A stretch of DNA of 64,000 bases from Planctomycetota bacterium. Its GTDB lineage: Bacteria > Planctomycetota > B15-G4. A model generated the notes under the pieces. That model did no database searches. It saw nothing but the letters and a program-made list of their open reading frames with translations, and was not told the origin of the DNA. The DNA lies in the NCBI GenBank assembly GCA_029259745.1, contig JAJDEO010000027.1:1-64000 (forward strand), written 5' to 3'. Positions 9,801 through 16,405 of this stretch are shown in pieces. Numbering within the stretch: the stretch's first letter is position 1; every line of letters begins with the position of its first letter. A program made the translations under genes and the position numbers.

Positions 9801-10943
9801 ACGTCTGCCGACATCAATGGCGACGGCATTCCGGACGAGTGCTGCCTCTTCCCGTCGGACTCGTGCGATCCGGGCCTTTACCGTTTGAGCAACGCCGGCG
9901 ACGGCGCGGCTCCTCCGAGCTACGGCGTGCGTCTGGACGGCTTGTACGACGATTACCCGAACGTCTACTCGTTCAGCTTCGAGGCGTCCGGAACGGCGAT
10001 GTACCTGTTCTACAACGGTGACACCGTGCGCATCTTCGGACGCGCCTTTGGTGGCAAGGACACAGGCAACAACTGGTCCAACCCGGGCTTCGTCGACCTC
10101 GACTTCACGTACGACAACGTCCAGTGTGATGGAGACGTACTGAAGAGCTTCGATGAGTCGGCCGCCATGGGGACGATCACGATCGTCGATTCGGGCCAGG
10201 TCATCTCGCTGTTCGGGAAGGCCAACAGTGATGGTCTGGCGTTCTCGTTCGACTCGGATGCAGGCTGGGACGAAGGCGCCGGTTGGATGCAGTTCGACCA
10301 CGGAACGGAAGGCTGCTGCCAGGACTGGGTCTTCAACGCTGACCCGGTCGATTCGTGTGAAGAAGACTGCAACTTCAACGGTGTGCCCGATGGCTTGGAC
10401 ATCGCGCTGGGTACGTCCGAGGACTGCAACAGCAACGGAGTTCCTGACGAGTGCGACCTCGCCAACGGCACGCTCACCGACGCGAACAACGACGGTGTGC
10501 CTGACGAGTGCGAGTGCGACCCGCCGAGCGAACCGGTCAACCCCGGTACGTGGGACTTCGATGGCACGATCTACTTCGAGTTCGACTTCGGTGATGGTGA
10601 CTACACGTCCAACGACATCCAGTTCCATTACGATGGCGATGGCAAGGTGACCATGATCGGTACGGCGTCAGGCTCGGAGGGAACGATCGCGATCGACATG
10701 CTCTTCACGGTGTCCGTGGATGGCTGGGAACTCTTCAGCTTCGACGGCAGCAACGACTCGGGCACGGTCACTCACCTGGAAACGGGTGAGGTCCTGCACG
10801 TGAAGGGCAAGGAAAGCGACGATGACTTTGCCTTCGGGTTCGAAGTGCTGAGCGACGGCGTTGCCAAGGTGTCGGCGTGGTTCAAGCATGACGGCGATCT
10901 TGTCGGCGACTTCGATTCCACAGCCACGGCCACTTGCCCCTAG
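6813..10943 (+). CDS. Exported protein with long EF-hand/TSP3-like calcium-loop repeat array
   Basis: Predicted secreted protein of 1376 residues. ATG at 6813 starts a signal peptide (MRSLFNLPCAAVIAAALAAS, cleavage near SAGQQ). Residues 25-250 form an N-terminal non-repetitive domain. Residues 255-1010 are a tandem array of short units of the type DCNNNGVPDDVDIANGTS, DCNNNGRPDECDIADGTS and DVNGNGIPDECEP, together a 51-residue supermodule repeated about 15 times. The DxNxNGxPDE core is the calcium loop of EF-hand, dockerin and thrombospondin type 3 repeats, so a rigid Ca2+-loaded rod is likely. Two more units occur near residues 1185-1233, between two related beta-rich domains (starting near residues 1020 and 1240). 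Cys occurs regularly and may form disulfides. Probably an adhesin or matrix protein; partner unknown. A terminator-like hairpin follows. Confidence 0.85.
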   Translation: MRSLFNLPCAAVIAAALAASPQSAGQQITVDVNSGPRPTPGVAGGLGFDDTVFDCDQVLDFENTLPGSVVFKAFTSDGFGPVIVQGFNPSFGPFNAAVVFDSANPTGEDPDLGTPNEDFGGPGVGGSGEQGSPFANTVALGNVLIIAEDLVDANMDGLVDDPDDADVVGSSLLFDFSGVGPVVVNQMTILDVEFDRASQISFFGPGMMLLGSVALTTPGNNGVVVQKFKAIGGVTSMLVQLNGSGAVDNVCFSTDCNGNGVADDEDLANGTSQDCNNNGRPDECDILFGSSADTNGNGVPDECESDCNNNGVPDDVDIANGTSQDCNSNGVPDECDIATGTSPDCNNNGRPDECDVSDGTSIDNNGNGIPDECEQDCNNNGVPDDLDVANGTSQDCNNNGRPDECDIADGTSNDVNTNGIPDECEPDCNNNGTPDDVDIANGTSPDCNSNGVPDECDIAIGTSTDNNGNGIPDECEPDCNNNGVPDDIDIASGSSQDCNGNGRPDECDIADGTSLDGNGNGIPDECEEDCNDNGVPDDVDIANGTSQDCNTNGVPDECDIADGTSNDVNGNGIPDECEPDCNNNGTPDDVDIANGTSQDCNNNGRPDECDIADGTSNDVNGNDIPDECEPDCNNNGTPDDVDNANGTSQDCNSNGRPDECDIADGTSNDANGNGIPDECEDDCNNNGVPDDVDIANGTSQDCNNNGSPDECDIADGTSQDVNNNNVPDECEPDCNQNDVPDDVDIANGTSGDCNANGVPDECDIVFGPSNDYNGNGVPDECEPDCNNNGIPDDIDIFLGTSRDCDTNGVPDECQPDCDGDGIPDVCEDDCNNNGIGDPCDILDGTSLDLNENGIPDECEDDCNGNGVPDDKDIEDGTSEDCNENGNPDECDIATGTRDDNNNGIPDECEPDCNNNGLPDDIDISNGTSEDCNNNGKPDECDIADGTSQDNNGNGVPDECENDCNNNGVDDAIDIANGTSQDCNNNGLPDECDIANGTSADINGDGIPDECCLFPSDSCDPGLYRLSNAGDGAAPPSYGVRLDGLYDDYPNVYSFSFEASGTAMYLFYNGDTVRIFGRAFGGKDTGNNWSNPGFVDLDFTYDNVQCDGDVLKSFDESAAMGTITIVDSGQVISLFGKANSDGLAFSFDSDAGWDEGAGWMQFDHGTEGCCQDWVFNADPVDSCEEDCNFNGVPDGLDIALGTSEDCNSNGVPDECDLANGTLTDANNDGVPDECECDPPSEPVNPGTWDFDGTIYFEFDFGDGDYTSNDIQFHYDGDGKVTMIGTASGSEGTIAIDMLFTVSVDGWELFSFDGSNDSGTVTHLETGEVLHVKGKESDDDFAFGFEVLSDGVAKVSAWFKHDGDLVGDFDSTATATCP
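7575..9842 (+). repeat. Tandem ~153-bp coding supermodule (19+19+13 codons), about 15 copies
   Basis: The period is visible at DNA level: gactgcaacaacaacggc-like blocks recur every 39-57 bases and the larger unit every 153 bases. Irregular units (an extra 19-mer in the second module, shortened modules 11-13) show unequal recombination. A further short block lies at 10365-10513. Confidence 0.9.
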
Positions 10944-10997
10944 TTTCCTCGTGAGCAAGTGACCAACGCGCGCGGCGAGTGATCGCCACACGCAAGT

Positions 10998-11033
10998 AAG
11001 CGAGCGTCGCATCCTCGGGTGCGGCGCTCGCTT
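10998..11033 (+). terminator. Probable terminator of the repeat-protein gene
   Basis: Stem arms AAGCGAGCG-T-CGCA and TGCG-G-CGCTCGCTT enclose an 8-base loop, 55 bases after the stop codon. It is followed by a short T-containing tail (TCGTTTGC). The stem is strong but the T tract is poor. Confidence 0.6.
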
Positions 11034-11101
11034 CGTTTGCTTGGTCGTGCCGGGGGCGCCGCGCGCTTCGTCGCTCGGGCACGGCGCTCGACGGAGGGAT
11101 C

Positions 11102-11195
11102 GCGTGAAAGGGTGGCGGCGCCGTGAAGTCGCTGACGAAGCCGTCGTCGACGGCGCGCGGCTCGGTTGCGGCGAGATCGGGGGCCCGCGCTCAGA
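11102..11195. repeat. Copy 2 of the ~94-bp direct repeat
   Basis: Matches positions 1-94. It lies about 50 bases upstream of the promoter of the IS3-type orfA, and the region after 11195 is not shared with copy 1. Confidence 0.75.
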
Positions 11196-11240
11196 CAAGG
11201 CGCGATCTTGCTCCGGTTTCGTGGACGCCGACGAAGGCCG

Positions 11241-11246
11241 TAGAAT
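11241..11246 (+). promoter_or_regulatory. -10 box (TAGAAT) of orfA
   Basis: TAGAAT sits 18 bases upstream of the ATG at 11265, with a GAGGAG ribosome site between them. No clear -35 element is seen. Confidence 0.4.
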
Positions 11247-11264
11247 GGGCCGTGAGGAGTGTTC

Positions 11265-11558
11265 ATGGAGTCACGAATGACATACAGCGCAGAGTTCAAG
11301 CGCGAGGCGGTACGGATGGTGCTGGCGCAAGATCGGACGATGTCCGACGTGGCGCGACGCCTTGGAGTCGACCGCAGCGTCCTTCTAGCTTGGAAGATCG
11401 CGTACGAGCAGGACGGTGACGCCGCGTTCCCGGGGAAAGGTCGTCCGCGGGACTCCGACGATGAGATCGCGCACTTGCGTCGCGAGCTGGCGCAGGCTCG
11501 TCAGGAGCGCGACATCCTGAAGAAGGCGGTGGCCTTCTTCTCGAAGGACCCGAAGTGA
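11265..11558 (+). CDS. IS3-family transposase OrfA
   Basis: 97-residue OrfA of the HTH_Tnp_1 type, which recognises the element ends and is normally joined to OrfB by -1 frameshifting. The N-terminal helix-turn-helix reads YSAEFKREAVRMVL, then MSDVARRLGVDRSVLLAWK; the C-terminal half is a leucine-zipper-like coiled coil (IAHLRRELAQARQERDILKKAVAFF) used for multimerisation. Length is normal for the family. ATG 11265 was chosen because GAGGAG lies 6 bases upstream; GTG 11259 is possible. A GTG overlapping the stop codon begins the orfB remnant. With no functional OrfB nearby this copy cannot transpose alone. Confidence 0.9.
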   Translation: MESRMTYSAEFKREAVRMVLAQDRTMSDVARRLGVDRSVLLAWKIAYEQDGDAAFPGKGRPRDSDDEIAHLRRELAQARQERDILKKAVAFFSKDPK

Positions 11559-11740
11559 GGGTGCGCTTCGTTCGCCACGAACGTCCGAGTTTGCGTTGAC
11601 GACGATGTGCCGAATGCTGGGCGTCTCGTCGAACGCTGTCCAGCGTTGTCGTCGATGGGGCGCGAATCGTTCGGGAGGCTTGCGCGGTTTGGCGTGGCCT
11701 CGATGCTGAAGGACTCTTGCTCGTTCGATGCGCGTCGCTC
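11555..11740 (+). pseudogene. Frameshifted, truncated IS3 OrfB remnant
   Basis: Starting with GTG overlapping the orfA stop, the frame reads VRVRFVRHERP and stops at 11600. The +1-shifted frame continues with the family N-terminus EFALTTMCRMLGVSSNAVQ up to a stop near 11707. OrfB of IS3 elements normally starts with an arginine-rich ALxxMCRxLGVSxSGYYAW segment. The integrase core with its DDE residues is absent, so the gene has both a frameshift and a large 3' deletion. Confidence 0.7.
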
Positions 11741-11784
11741 ATGGTCTTGGCGTTGGTAATCTGCTTTCACGAGGAGGTGGACGT

Positions 11785-12318
11785 TTGGGCTCGTCTGGGT
11801 TTTCGCTCGAGGTCATGAATGGGAAGCCGGCCGAGCGCGATCTGCGTGCTCTTGGGCAGCTCTTGGCAGCCACCGTGGCGAGCGGGGAGGCGGTCAGCTT
11901 TCTCGCGCCGCTCACGCTGGATGCGGCCATGGCTTGGTGGCGAGAACTGTTCGCCTCTGCGAGCGAACGGATGAGGCTGATCGTCGCGCGCGATGGCGTG
12001 GACATCGTCGGGACCGTGCAGTTGCAGTTGGCTAGGGCGCCGAATCAGCCGCGACGCGGTGAAGTCATGAAGTTGCTCGTGCATCGCACGGTTCAAGGTC
12101 GCGGTCTCGGCACGGAGTTGATGACGGCAATCGAAGACGTCGCGCGGACGTCAGGACTCGCGCTCCTCACGCTCGACACGAAGCGCGGCACGACGGCCGA
12201 GCGTCTCTACGTGCGCCTGGGTTGGACTCGCGTCGGTGTCATCCCCGAGTTCGCTCTCGATCCCGACGGGGTGACGCCTCACGACGCCGTGGTGTTCTAC
12301 AAGCGCATGGAGAGCTGA
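11785..12318 (+). CDS. GNAT-family N-acetyltransferase
   Basis: 177-residue acetyl-CoA-dependent acyltransferase of unknown substrate. The open frame reaches 11728, but TTG at 11785 has a strong ribosome site (GAGGAGG, 11771-11777) at good distance, so that start is chosen. Visible family features: motif A around VMKLLVHRTVQGRGLGTELM (V-x-x-x-x-R-G-x-G pyrophosphate-binding turn), the preceding beta strand IVGTVQLQL, and a C-terminal half LLTLDTKRGTTAERLYVRLGW typical of the tabtoxin-resistance-type GNATs. It follows the IS3 remnant and precedes two hydrolase lipoproteins on the same strand. Single-domain, full length. Confidence 0.85.
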   Translation: MGSSGFSLEVMNGKPAERDLRALGQLLAATVASGEAVSFLAPLTLDAAMAWWRELFASASERMRLIVARDGVDIVGTVQLQLARAPNQPRRGEVMKLLVHRTVQGRGLGTELMTAIEDVARTSGLALLTLDTKRGTTAERLYVRLGWTRVGVIPEFALDPDGVTPHDAVVFYKRMES

Positions 12319-12379
12319 GATGGCAAAGCTTCTGCACGATGAAGGCGACACAGGCGATTGCTGGGTTTGCACGTTCGTG

Positions 12380-13141
12380 ATGCGCCTCTTGTCCCTTTCT
12401 ATGCTCGCGATGATCGTGGCATCGTGCGCAGCGCCGACTGAGTTCGGTCGGCGATCATCTTCGACGATCACGCACGATGGAGTCTCGATCTTCGGCGATC
12501 TGCATGCCGGCGACCTCGACCGCAGTGCGCCGCTCGTGCTGCTCTTTCACCAGGGCGGGTCGAGTGGCCGAGGCGAGTACGCCGAAATCGTTCCGTGGCT
12601 GAACGGCGCCGGGTTTCGCGCGATGACATGGGATCTGCGAGCAGGCGGCGACCTTCACGGGGTCGCGAATCGCACGGTCGACGCGCTCGCCGAAGGTGTC
12701 CCTGCCGACTACTGCGATGCCTACGCCGACCTCGAGGCTGCGCTCGACCACGTGATCGCCGCCGGACTCGCCGAGCGCGTTGTGCTCTGGGGGAGTTCGT
12801 ACTCCGGTGCTCTCGTCTTCCGACTCGCTGCCGAGCATCCCGAGCAGACACTCGGCGTGATCGCGTTCTCGCCGGCGTCGGGTGGTCCGGTGGCGAGCTG
12901 TCGCGCGGCGCTGTGGCTTGCCAACGTGCATGCGCCGGCGCTGGCATTGCGCCCGGCCTCCGAGATGCAACGTGAGACGTCGCTCGAGCAACGCGCAGCG
13001 TTGACCGCCGGTGGTGTCGAGTTCGCCGTGATCGCGAACGGCGTGCACGGCTCATCGATGCTTCTCGACTCACGCACGCAGGCCGACATGAGCGAGGCAC
13101 GTGAACGTGTTCTCACATGGCTCGACGACGTCACGCCATGA
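12380..13141 (+). CDS. Alpha/beta-hydrolase lipoprotein (catalytically competent copy)
   Basis: 253-residue predicted lipoprotein. ATG 12380 begins a lipoprotein signal (MRLLSLSMLAMIVASC; lipobox VASC, Cys16); the longer frame from 12320 would put charged residues before it. The alpha/beta-hydrolase fold is indicated by LVLLFHQGG (oxyanion strand-turn), WDLRAGGD, a nucleophile elbow WGSSYSG with Ser140 as likely nucleophile, and a late His in ANGVHGSS. Esterase or dienelactone-hydrolase-like activity outside the cytoplasmic membrane is likely; substrate unknown. The following gene is a tandem paralogue overlapping its 3' end. It is 62 bases downstream of the GNAT gene. Confidence 0.8.
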   Translation: MRLLSLSMLAMIVASCAAPTEFGRRSSSTITHDGVSIFGDLHAGDLDRSAPLVLLFHQGGSSGRGEYAEIVPWLNGAGFRAMTWDLRAGGDLHGVANRTVDALAEGVPADYCDAYADLEAALDHVIAAGLAERVVLWGSSYSGALVFRLAAEHPEQTLGVIAFSPASGGPVASCRAALWLANVHAPALALRPASEMQRETSLEQRAALTAGGVEFAVIANGVHGSSMLLDSRTQADMSEARERVLTWLDDVTP

Positions 13142-13964
13142 TGCTCGCGGTGACTCACCGTCGCTGACCGGAGGAACTCTCATCGAACGGACTCGCACCT
13201 GGCGCCCCCTCGCGCTGATGCTCGCGATCGCACTTTCCACGATGACCGGTTGTGCGTCTCCTTGGTCGAAGGCGCGCACGGTACGCACGGCAAGCACGCA
13301 CGACGGCGTGACGATCCACGGACATGTCTACGACGCCGGCGTTGCACGCGATGCGCCGCTCGTGTTGTTGTTCCACGGCAACGGGGCGAGCGCGCGGAGT
13401 GAGTTCTCCGAGCTTGCGACGTGGCTCAACTCCGCGGGTTTTCGCGCCATCGCTTGGGACTTGCGTACCGGCGGCGACCGCGATGGTGTCGCGAACCTCA
13501 CCGCCGACGCGTTGCCCGAGGATATCTCGACAGGCGCCTGCGACTCCTACCCCGACCTCACCGCTGCGCTTCGCGACGTGATCGCTGGTGGGCTCGCCGA
13601 GCGCGTCGTGCTCTGGGGAGGCGGACACGCCGCCGCCCTCGCGCTGCGCCTTGCCGTCGAGTACCCCGAGCGCGTCGATGGCGTCGTCGTGTTCGGCCCC
13701 GATGGCATGGACTCATGCGACGGCTGGGGAGCACTCGAGGATCTCGCGGTGCCCGGCTTCGTTGTCATGCCGGTCAACGAGAGTGGGGGGGTGTTTCTTC
13801 TCGAACTCCGTGCGCGCTCCCATGACGCCGGCCACTTCTTCCACGCGATCGAGTTCGCAACCGGTGGCTCGTCGTTGCTACTCGATCGCGAGCGTTCCGA
13901 CGTCACCGATCTCCGAGCGCGTGTCCTGATGTGGTTGCGCATCGTCACGAACACAAGTCCGTAG
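13101..13964 (+). CDS. Alpha/beta-hydrolase paralogue lacking catalytic residues (lipoprotein)
   Basis: Tandem paralogue of the preceding gene; shared blocks include THDGV, LVLLFHG, WDLR-GGD, GVAN, GLAERVVLWG and SSLLLD. The nucleophile elbow is WGGGHAAA where the upstream copy has WGSSYSGA, so Ser is replaced by Gly. The catalytic-His region VHGSS has become TGGSS. It is therefore probably a pseudoenzyme: a binding protein, a regulator of its partner, or decaying. A lipoprotein signal is present (RPLALMLAIALSTMTGC). The start is uncertain: GTG 13101 gives a 40-base overlap with the upstream gene and a long n-region; ATG 13218 leaves almost no n-region. Frame intact, no internal stops. Confidence 0.75.
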   Translation: MNVFSHGSTTSRHDARGDSPSLTGGTLIERTRTWRPLALMLAIALSTMTGCASPWSKARTVRTASTHDGVTIHGHVYDAGVARDAPLVLLFHGNGASARSEFSELATWLNSAGFRAIAWDLRTGGDRDGVANLTADALPEDISTGACDSYPDLTAALRDVIAGGLAERVVLWGGGHAAALALRLAVEYPERVDGVVVFGPDGMDSCDGWGALEDLAVPGFVVMPVNESGGVFLLELRARSHDAGHFFHAIEFATGGSSLLLDRERSDVTDLRARVLMWLRIVTNTSP

Positions 13965-14422
13965 ACGGAGAGGTTGCGCGTCGAGATCTCGTGCATCTCC
14001 TGGCCCAGCAGAGCAACCGGTCACGCGCGGCTCATCCGCGCCCGTTCCGCGCATATTGGCTGTGCTCCATTCTTCCGGGCGCCGGCACGCCGTCCCGGCC
14101 GCGTCTCGGGCAGTCACCGCGGGCGTTGAGTCGGGCTGAGCTTGCCGGCGCTCTTCGATGCGCTCTCCGCCGGCGACCAGGTGCTGAGCGGCTCCAGCGG
14201 CCGGAAGTTTTTCTTCGGTGTGTGCCTCACGTGAAACTGTCGTTTCCCGAGTGTGCGCGCTCGTGACGCGTCAGGTGATCGCCGGATCTGGAGACGTCAC
14301 CCTTGAGAACCGTATTCGAACACCTTTATCTAGCGGTTGGATCGAGTGGGTTGTCGCTGATGTGGTGGTTCGACGCGGGCGCGCGTCGGAGGGCCGCGTC
14401 TTTCCTCCAGGGAAAGAACGAG
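13965..14422. other. Intergenic region upstream of nrdJ
   Basis: No intact gene. A stretch at about 14138-14233 is open in one frame (reads LPALFDALSAGDQVLSG), which could be a transposase or other decayed fragment but is too short to assign. An AT-richer patch (TTTATCTA near 14328) is a plausible -10 region for nrdJ. I found no recognisable B12 riboswitch or NrdR box. Confidence 0.35.
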
Positions 14423-16405
14423 TTGGTTTCGAAGAATGTTCCGCCGTCGACCGCCAAGCGCGTGTCTGCTTCCGTTCAGCTCGAGGCCGCCGAGCGCGGC
14501 AGTTTCTCGGACAACGCCCTCTCCGTGCTCGACAAGCGCTATCTGCGCCGAGACGCCCAGGGCCAAGTCGTCGAGACGCCGCGCGAGCTCTTCGCGCGTG
14601 TTGCCGGTCATGTGGCCTCCGTGGAGGCCGAGCCCGAGGTCTGGACGACGCGCTTCTTCGACATGATGTGGTCGCGCGAGTTCATGCCCAACTCGCCGAC
14701 GCTCATGAACGCCGGTCGGCCGCTCGGGATGCTCTCGGCCTGCTTCGTCCTCCCGCTCGACGACACGATCGAGGACATCATGGAGACGGCGCGCCAGATC
14801 GCGCTCGTCCAGCGCTCGGGCGGTGGCACGGGCGTCGACCTCTCGAAACTACGCCCGTCGGGTTCGATCGTCGCCAGCTCGGGTGGACGCACCGAAGGCC
14901 CGCTGGCGTTCCTGAAGTTGCTCTCGTCGGTCTCCGATGCGATCCAGCAGGGCGCCTCGCGGCGCGGCGCGAACATGGGGACGATGCGCATCGACCACCC
15001 CGACGTCATGTCGTTCATCGTCTTCAAGGAAGACCTCACGCAGGTCACGAACTACAACCTCTCCGTCACGGTGCCGGATGCCTTCATGGAGGCGCTGCGC
15101 GCGACGCCTAAGGCCGCGCACGTCGTCGTCGATCCGCACACGAAGCGCACCGGATTCCTGCGCCGCGATGGCACGGGCGTCGATTGGGACGGCCCGGCGA
15201 CGGACGAGCACTGGAAGGTCGGCGACGTCTTCGACGAGATCGTCACGAAGGCCTGGAGCTCGGGCGAGCCTGGGTTGATCTTCATCGACAAGGTCAACGA
15301 GGTGAACCCGACGCCGAACGTCGGCCCGATGACGTCGACGAACCCCTGCGGCGAGCAGCCACTGCTGCCCTACGAAGCCTGCAACCTCGGCAGCCTCAAC
15401 CTCGCGGCCTTCTGGCGCGAGCAGCCCGTCACGTCGTCGATCAGCGATCACGGCATCGATGCGGCCCTCGCCGAACACCTCGACCTCGACGCACTCGTCG
15501 ACACAGTCCGCGCTGCCATCCGCTTTCTCGACAACGTCGTCGAAGTGAATCGCTACCCGACGAAGGAGATCGACGCTGTCTGCCGCGCGAACCGCAAGAT
15601 CGGTCTCGGCGTGATGGGCTGGGCCGACCTGCTCTTCCACCTCGGTCTCAGCTACGACAGCCCCGAGGGTTTGGCGTTCGCCGAAGCCATCGGTGGGCTG
15701 ATCCAGCGCGAGGCGTGGGACGAAGACACGCGCCTCGCGGAGGAAAAGGGCACGTTCGCGAACTGGCGCGGGTCGCGCTGGGACACGGTGCTCGACCGTA
15801 AGATGCGCAACGCGCACACGGTCACGATCGCGCCCACGGGAACGATTTCGATCCTGGCGGGCTGCTCGGGCGGCATCGAGCCGATCTTCTCGCTTGCCTT
15901 CCGACGCGAGATCATGCGCGACGAGAAGGGCGAGGCGACGGTGCTCACGGAAGTGAACCCGGTCTTCGAGGAAGCCCTGCGCGCTGCCGGCCTGTCGCCG
16001 GCGGACATCGCGAAGGTCACCGACCACGCCGCTGGGGCGGGCACGTTGGACGGCTGTCCCGTGGCGCTTCCCGACGACGTGACGCGCGTCTTCCGCTCGG
16101 CGCGCGATGTCTCGCCCGAATGGCACGTGCGTTGTCAGGCGGCCTGGCAGAAGCACACCGACGCCGCCGTGTCGAAGACGATCAACTTCCCCGGCGACGC
16201 GTCGATCGATGACGTCAAGCAGGCTTACGTGCAGGCGTGGGAACTCGGATGCAAGGGCATCACGGTGTACCGCGACGGAAGTCGCACGGGTCAGCCCATG
16301 GTTGTCGGCGACGAGGCCGAGAGCGAGAACGCTGAAGACATCACGGTGTCGCGCGCCGAAGCGCGTGCGTCCGTTCTCGACATGCTGATGGAGGAGTCGT
16401 CATGA
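14423..16405 (+). CDS. nrdJ: B12-dependent (class II) ribonucleotide reductase, catalytic subunit
   Basis: Adenosylcobalamin-dependent reduction of ribonucleotides to deoxyribonucleotides, independent of oxygen. Visible signatures: NSPTLMNAG with the redox Cys in LSACFVLP, RRGANMGTM(R)IDHPD, the active-site segment NPCGEQPLLPYEACNLGSLNL with the thiyl-radical Cys, and the nucleotide-site motif IAPTGTISILAGCSGGIEP. The chain stops after VYRDGSRTGQP; the C-terminal TSCPD/zinc-ribbon part is encoded by the next gene, which starts in a 4-base overlap (ATGA). This matches the NrdJa/NrdJb arrangement known from Pseudomonas. TTG 14423 is preferred (GGGAAAG upstream, just before VSKNVPPSTAKR); the frame is open back to TTG 14303, whose added residues look non-homologous. 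Confidence 0.9.
   Translation: MVSKNVPPSTAKRVSASVQLEAAERGSFSDNALSVLDKRYLRRDAQGQVVETPRELFARVAGHVASVEAEPEVWTTRFFDMMWSREFMPNSPTLMNAGRPLGMLSACFVLPLDDTIEDIMETARQIALVQRSGGGTGVDLSKLRPSGSIVASSGGRTEGPLAFLKLLSSVSDAIQQGASRRGANMGTMRIDHPDVMSFIVFKEDLTQVTNYNLSVTVPDAFMEALRATPKAAHVVVDPHTKRTGFLRRDGTGVDWDGPATDEHWKVGDVFDEIVTKAWSSGEPGLIFIDKVNEVNPTPNVGPMTSTNPCGEQPLLPYEACNLGSLNLAAFWREQPVTSSISDHGIDAALAEHLDLDALVDTVRAAIRFLDNVVEVNRYPTKEIDAVCRANRKIGLGVMGWADLLFHLGLSYDSPEGLAFAEAIGGLIQREAWDEDTRLAEEKGTFANWRGSRWDTVLDRKMRNAHTVTIAPTGTISILAGCSGGIEPIFSLAFRREIMRDEKGEATVLTEVNPVFEEALRAAGLSPADIAKVTDHAAGAGTLDGCPVALPDDVTRVFRSARDVSPEWHVRCQAAWQKHTDAAVSKTINFPGDASIDDVKQAYVQAWELGCKGITVYRDGSRTGQPMVVGDEAESENAEDITVSRAEARASVLDMLMEESS

Larger units (their letters stand above)
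11102..11740 (+). mobile_element. Truncated IS3-family insertion sequence
   Basis: It contains an intact orfA and the first ~50 codons of a frameshifted orfB; the catalytic DDE part is missing. No terminal inverted repeats or target duplication could be identified, so both borders are approximate. It has inserted, or been left behind, between the repeat-protein gene and a GNAT gene. Confidence 0.6.

Noticed and set aside
7575..9842. Regular repeats that could be taken for a CRISPR array
   Set aside because: Units are coding, in frame, contiguous without unique spacers, and translate to calcium loops. No cas genes are in the window.
13965..14422. Cobalamin riboswitch before the B12-dependent reductase
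   Set aside because: No B12-box-like sequence or conserved core seen.
14848..16156. 435-codon minus-strand frame opposite nrdJ
   Set aside because: Shadow of a gene with all class II reductase motifs.
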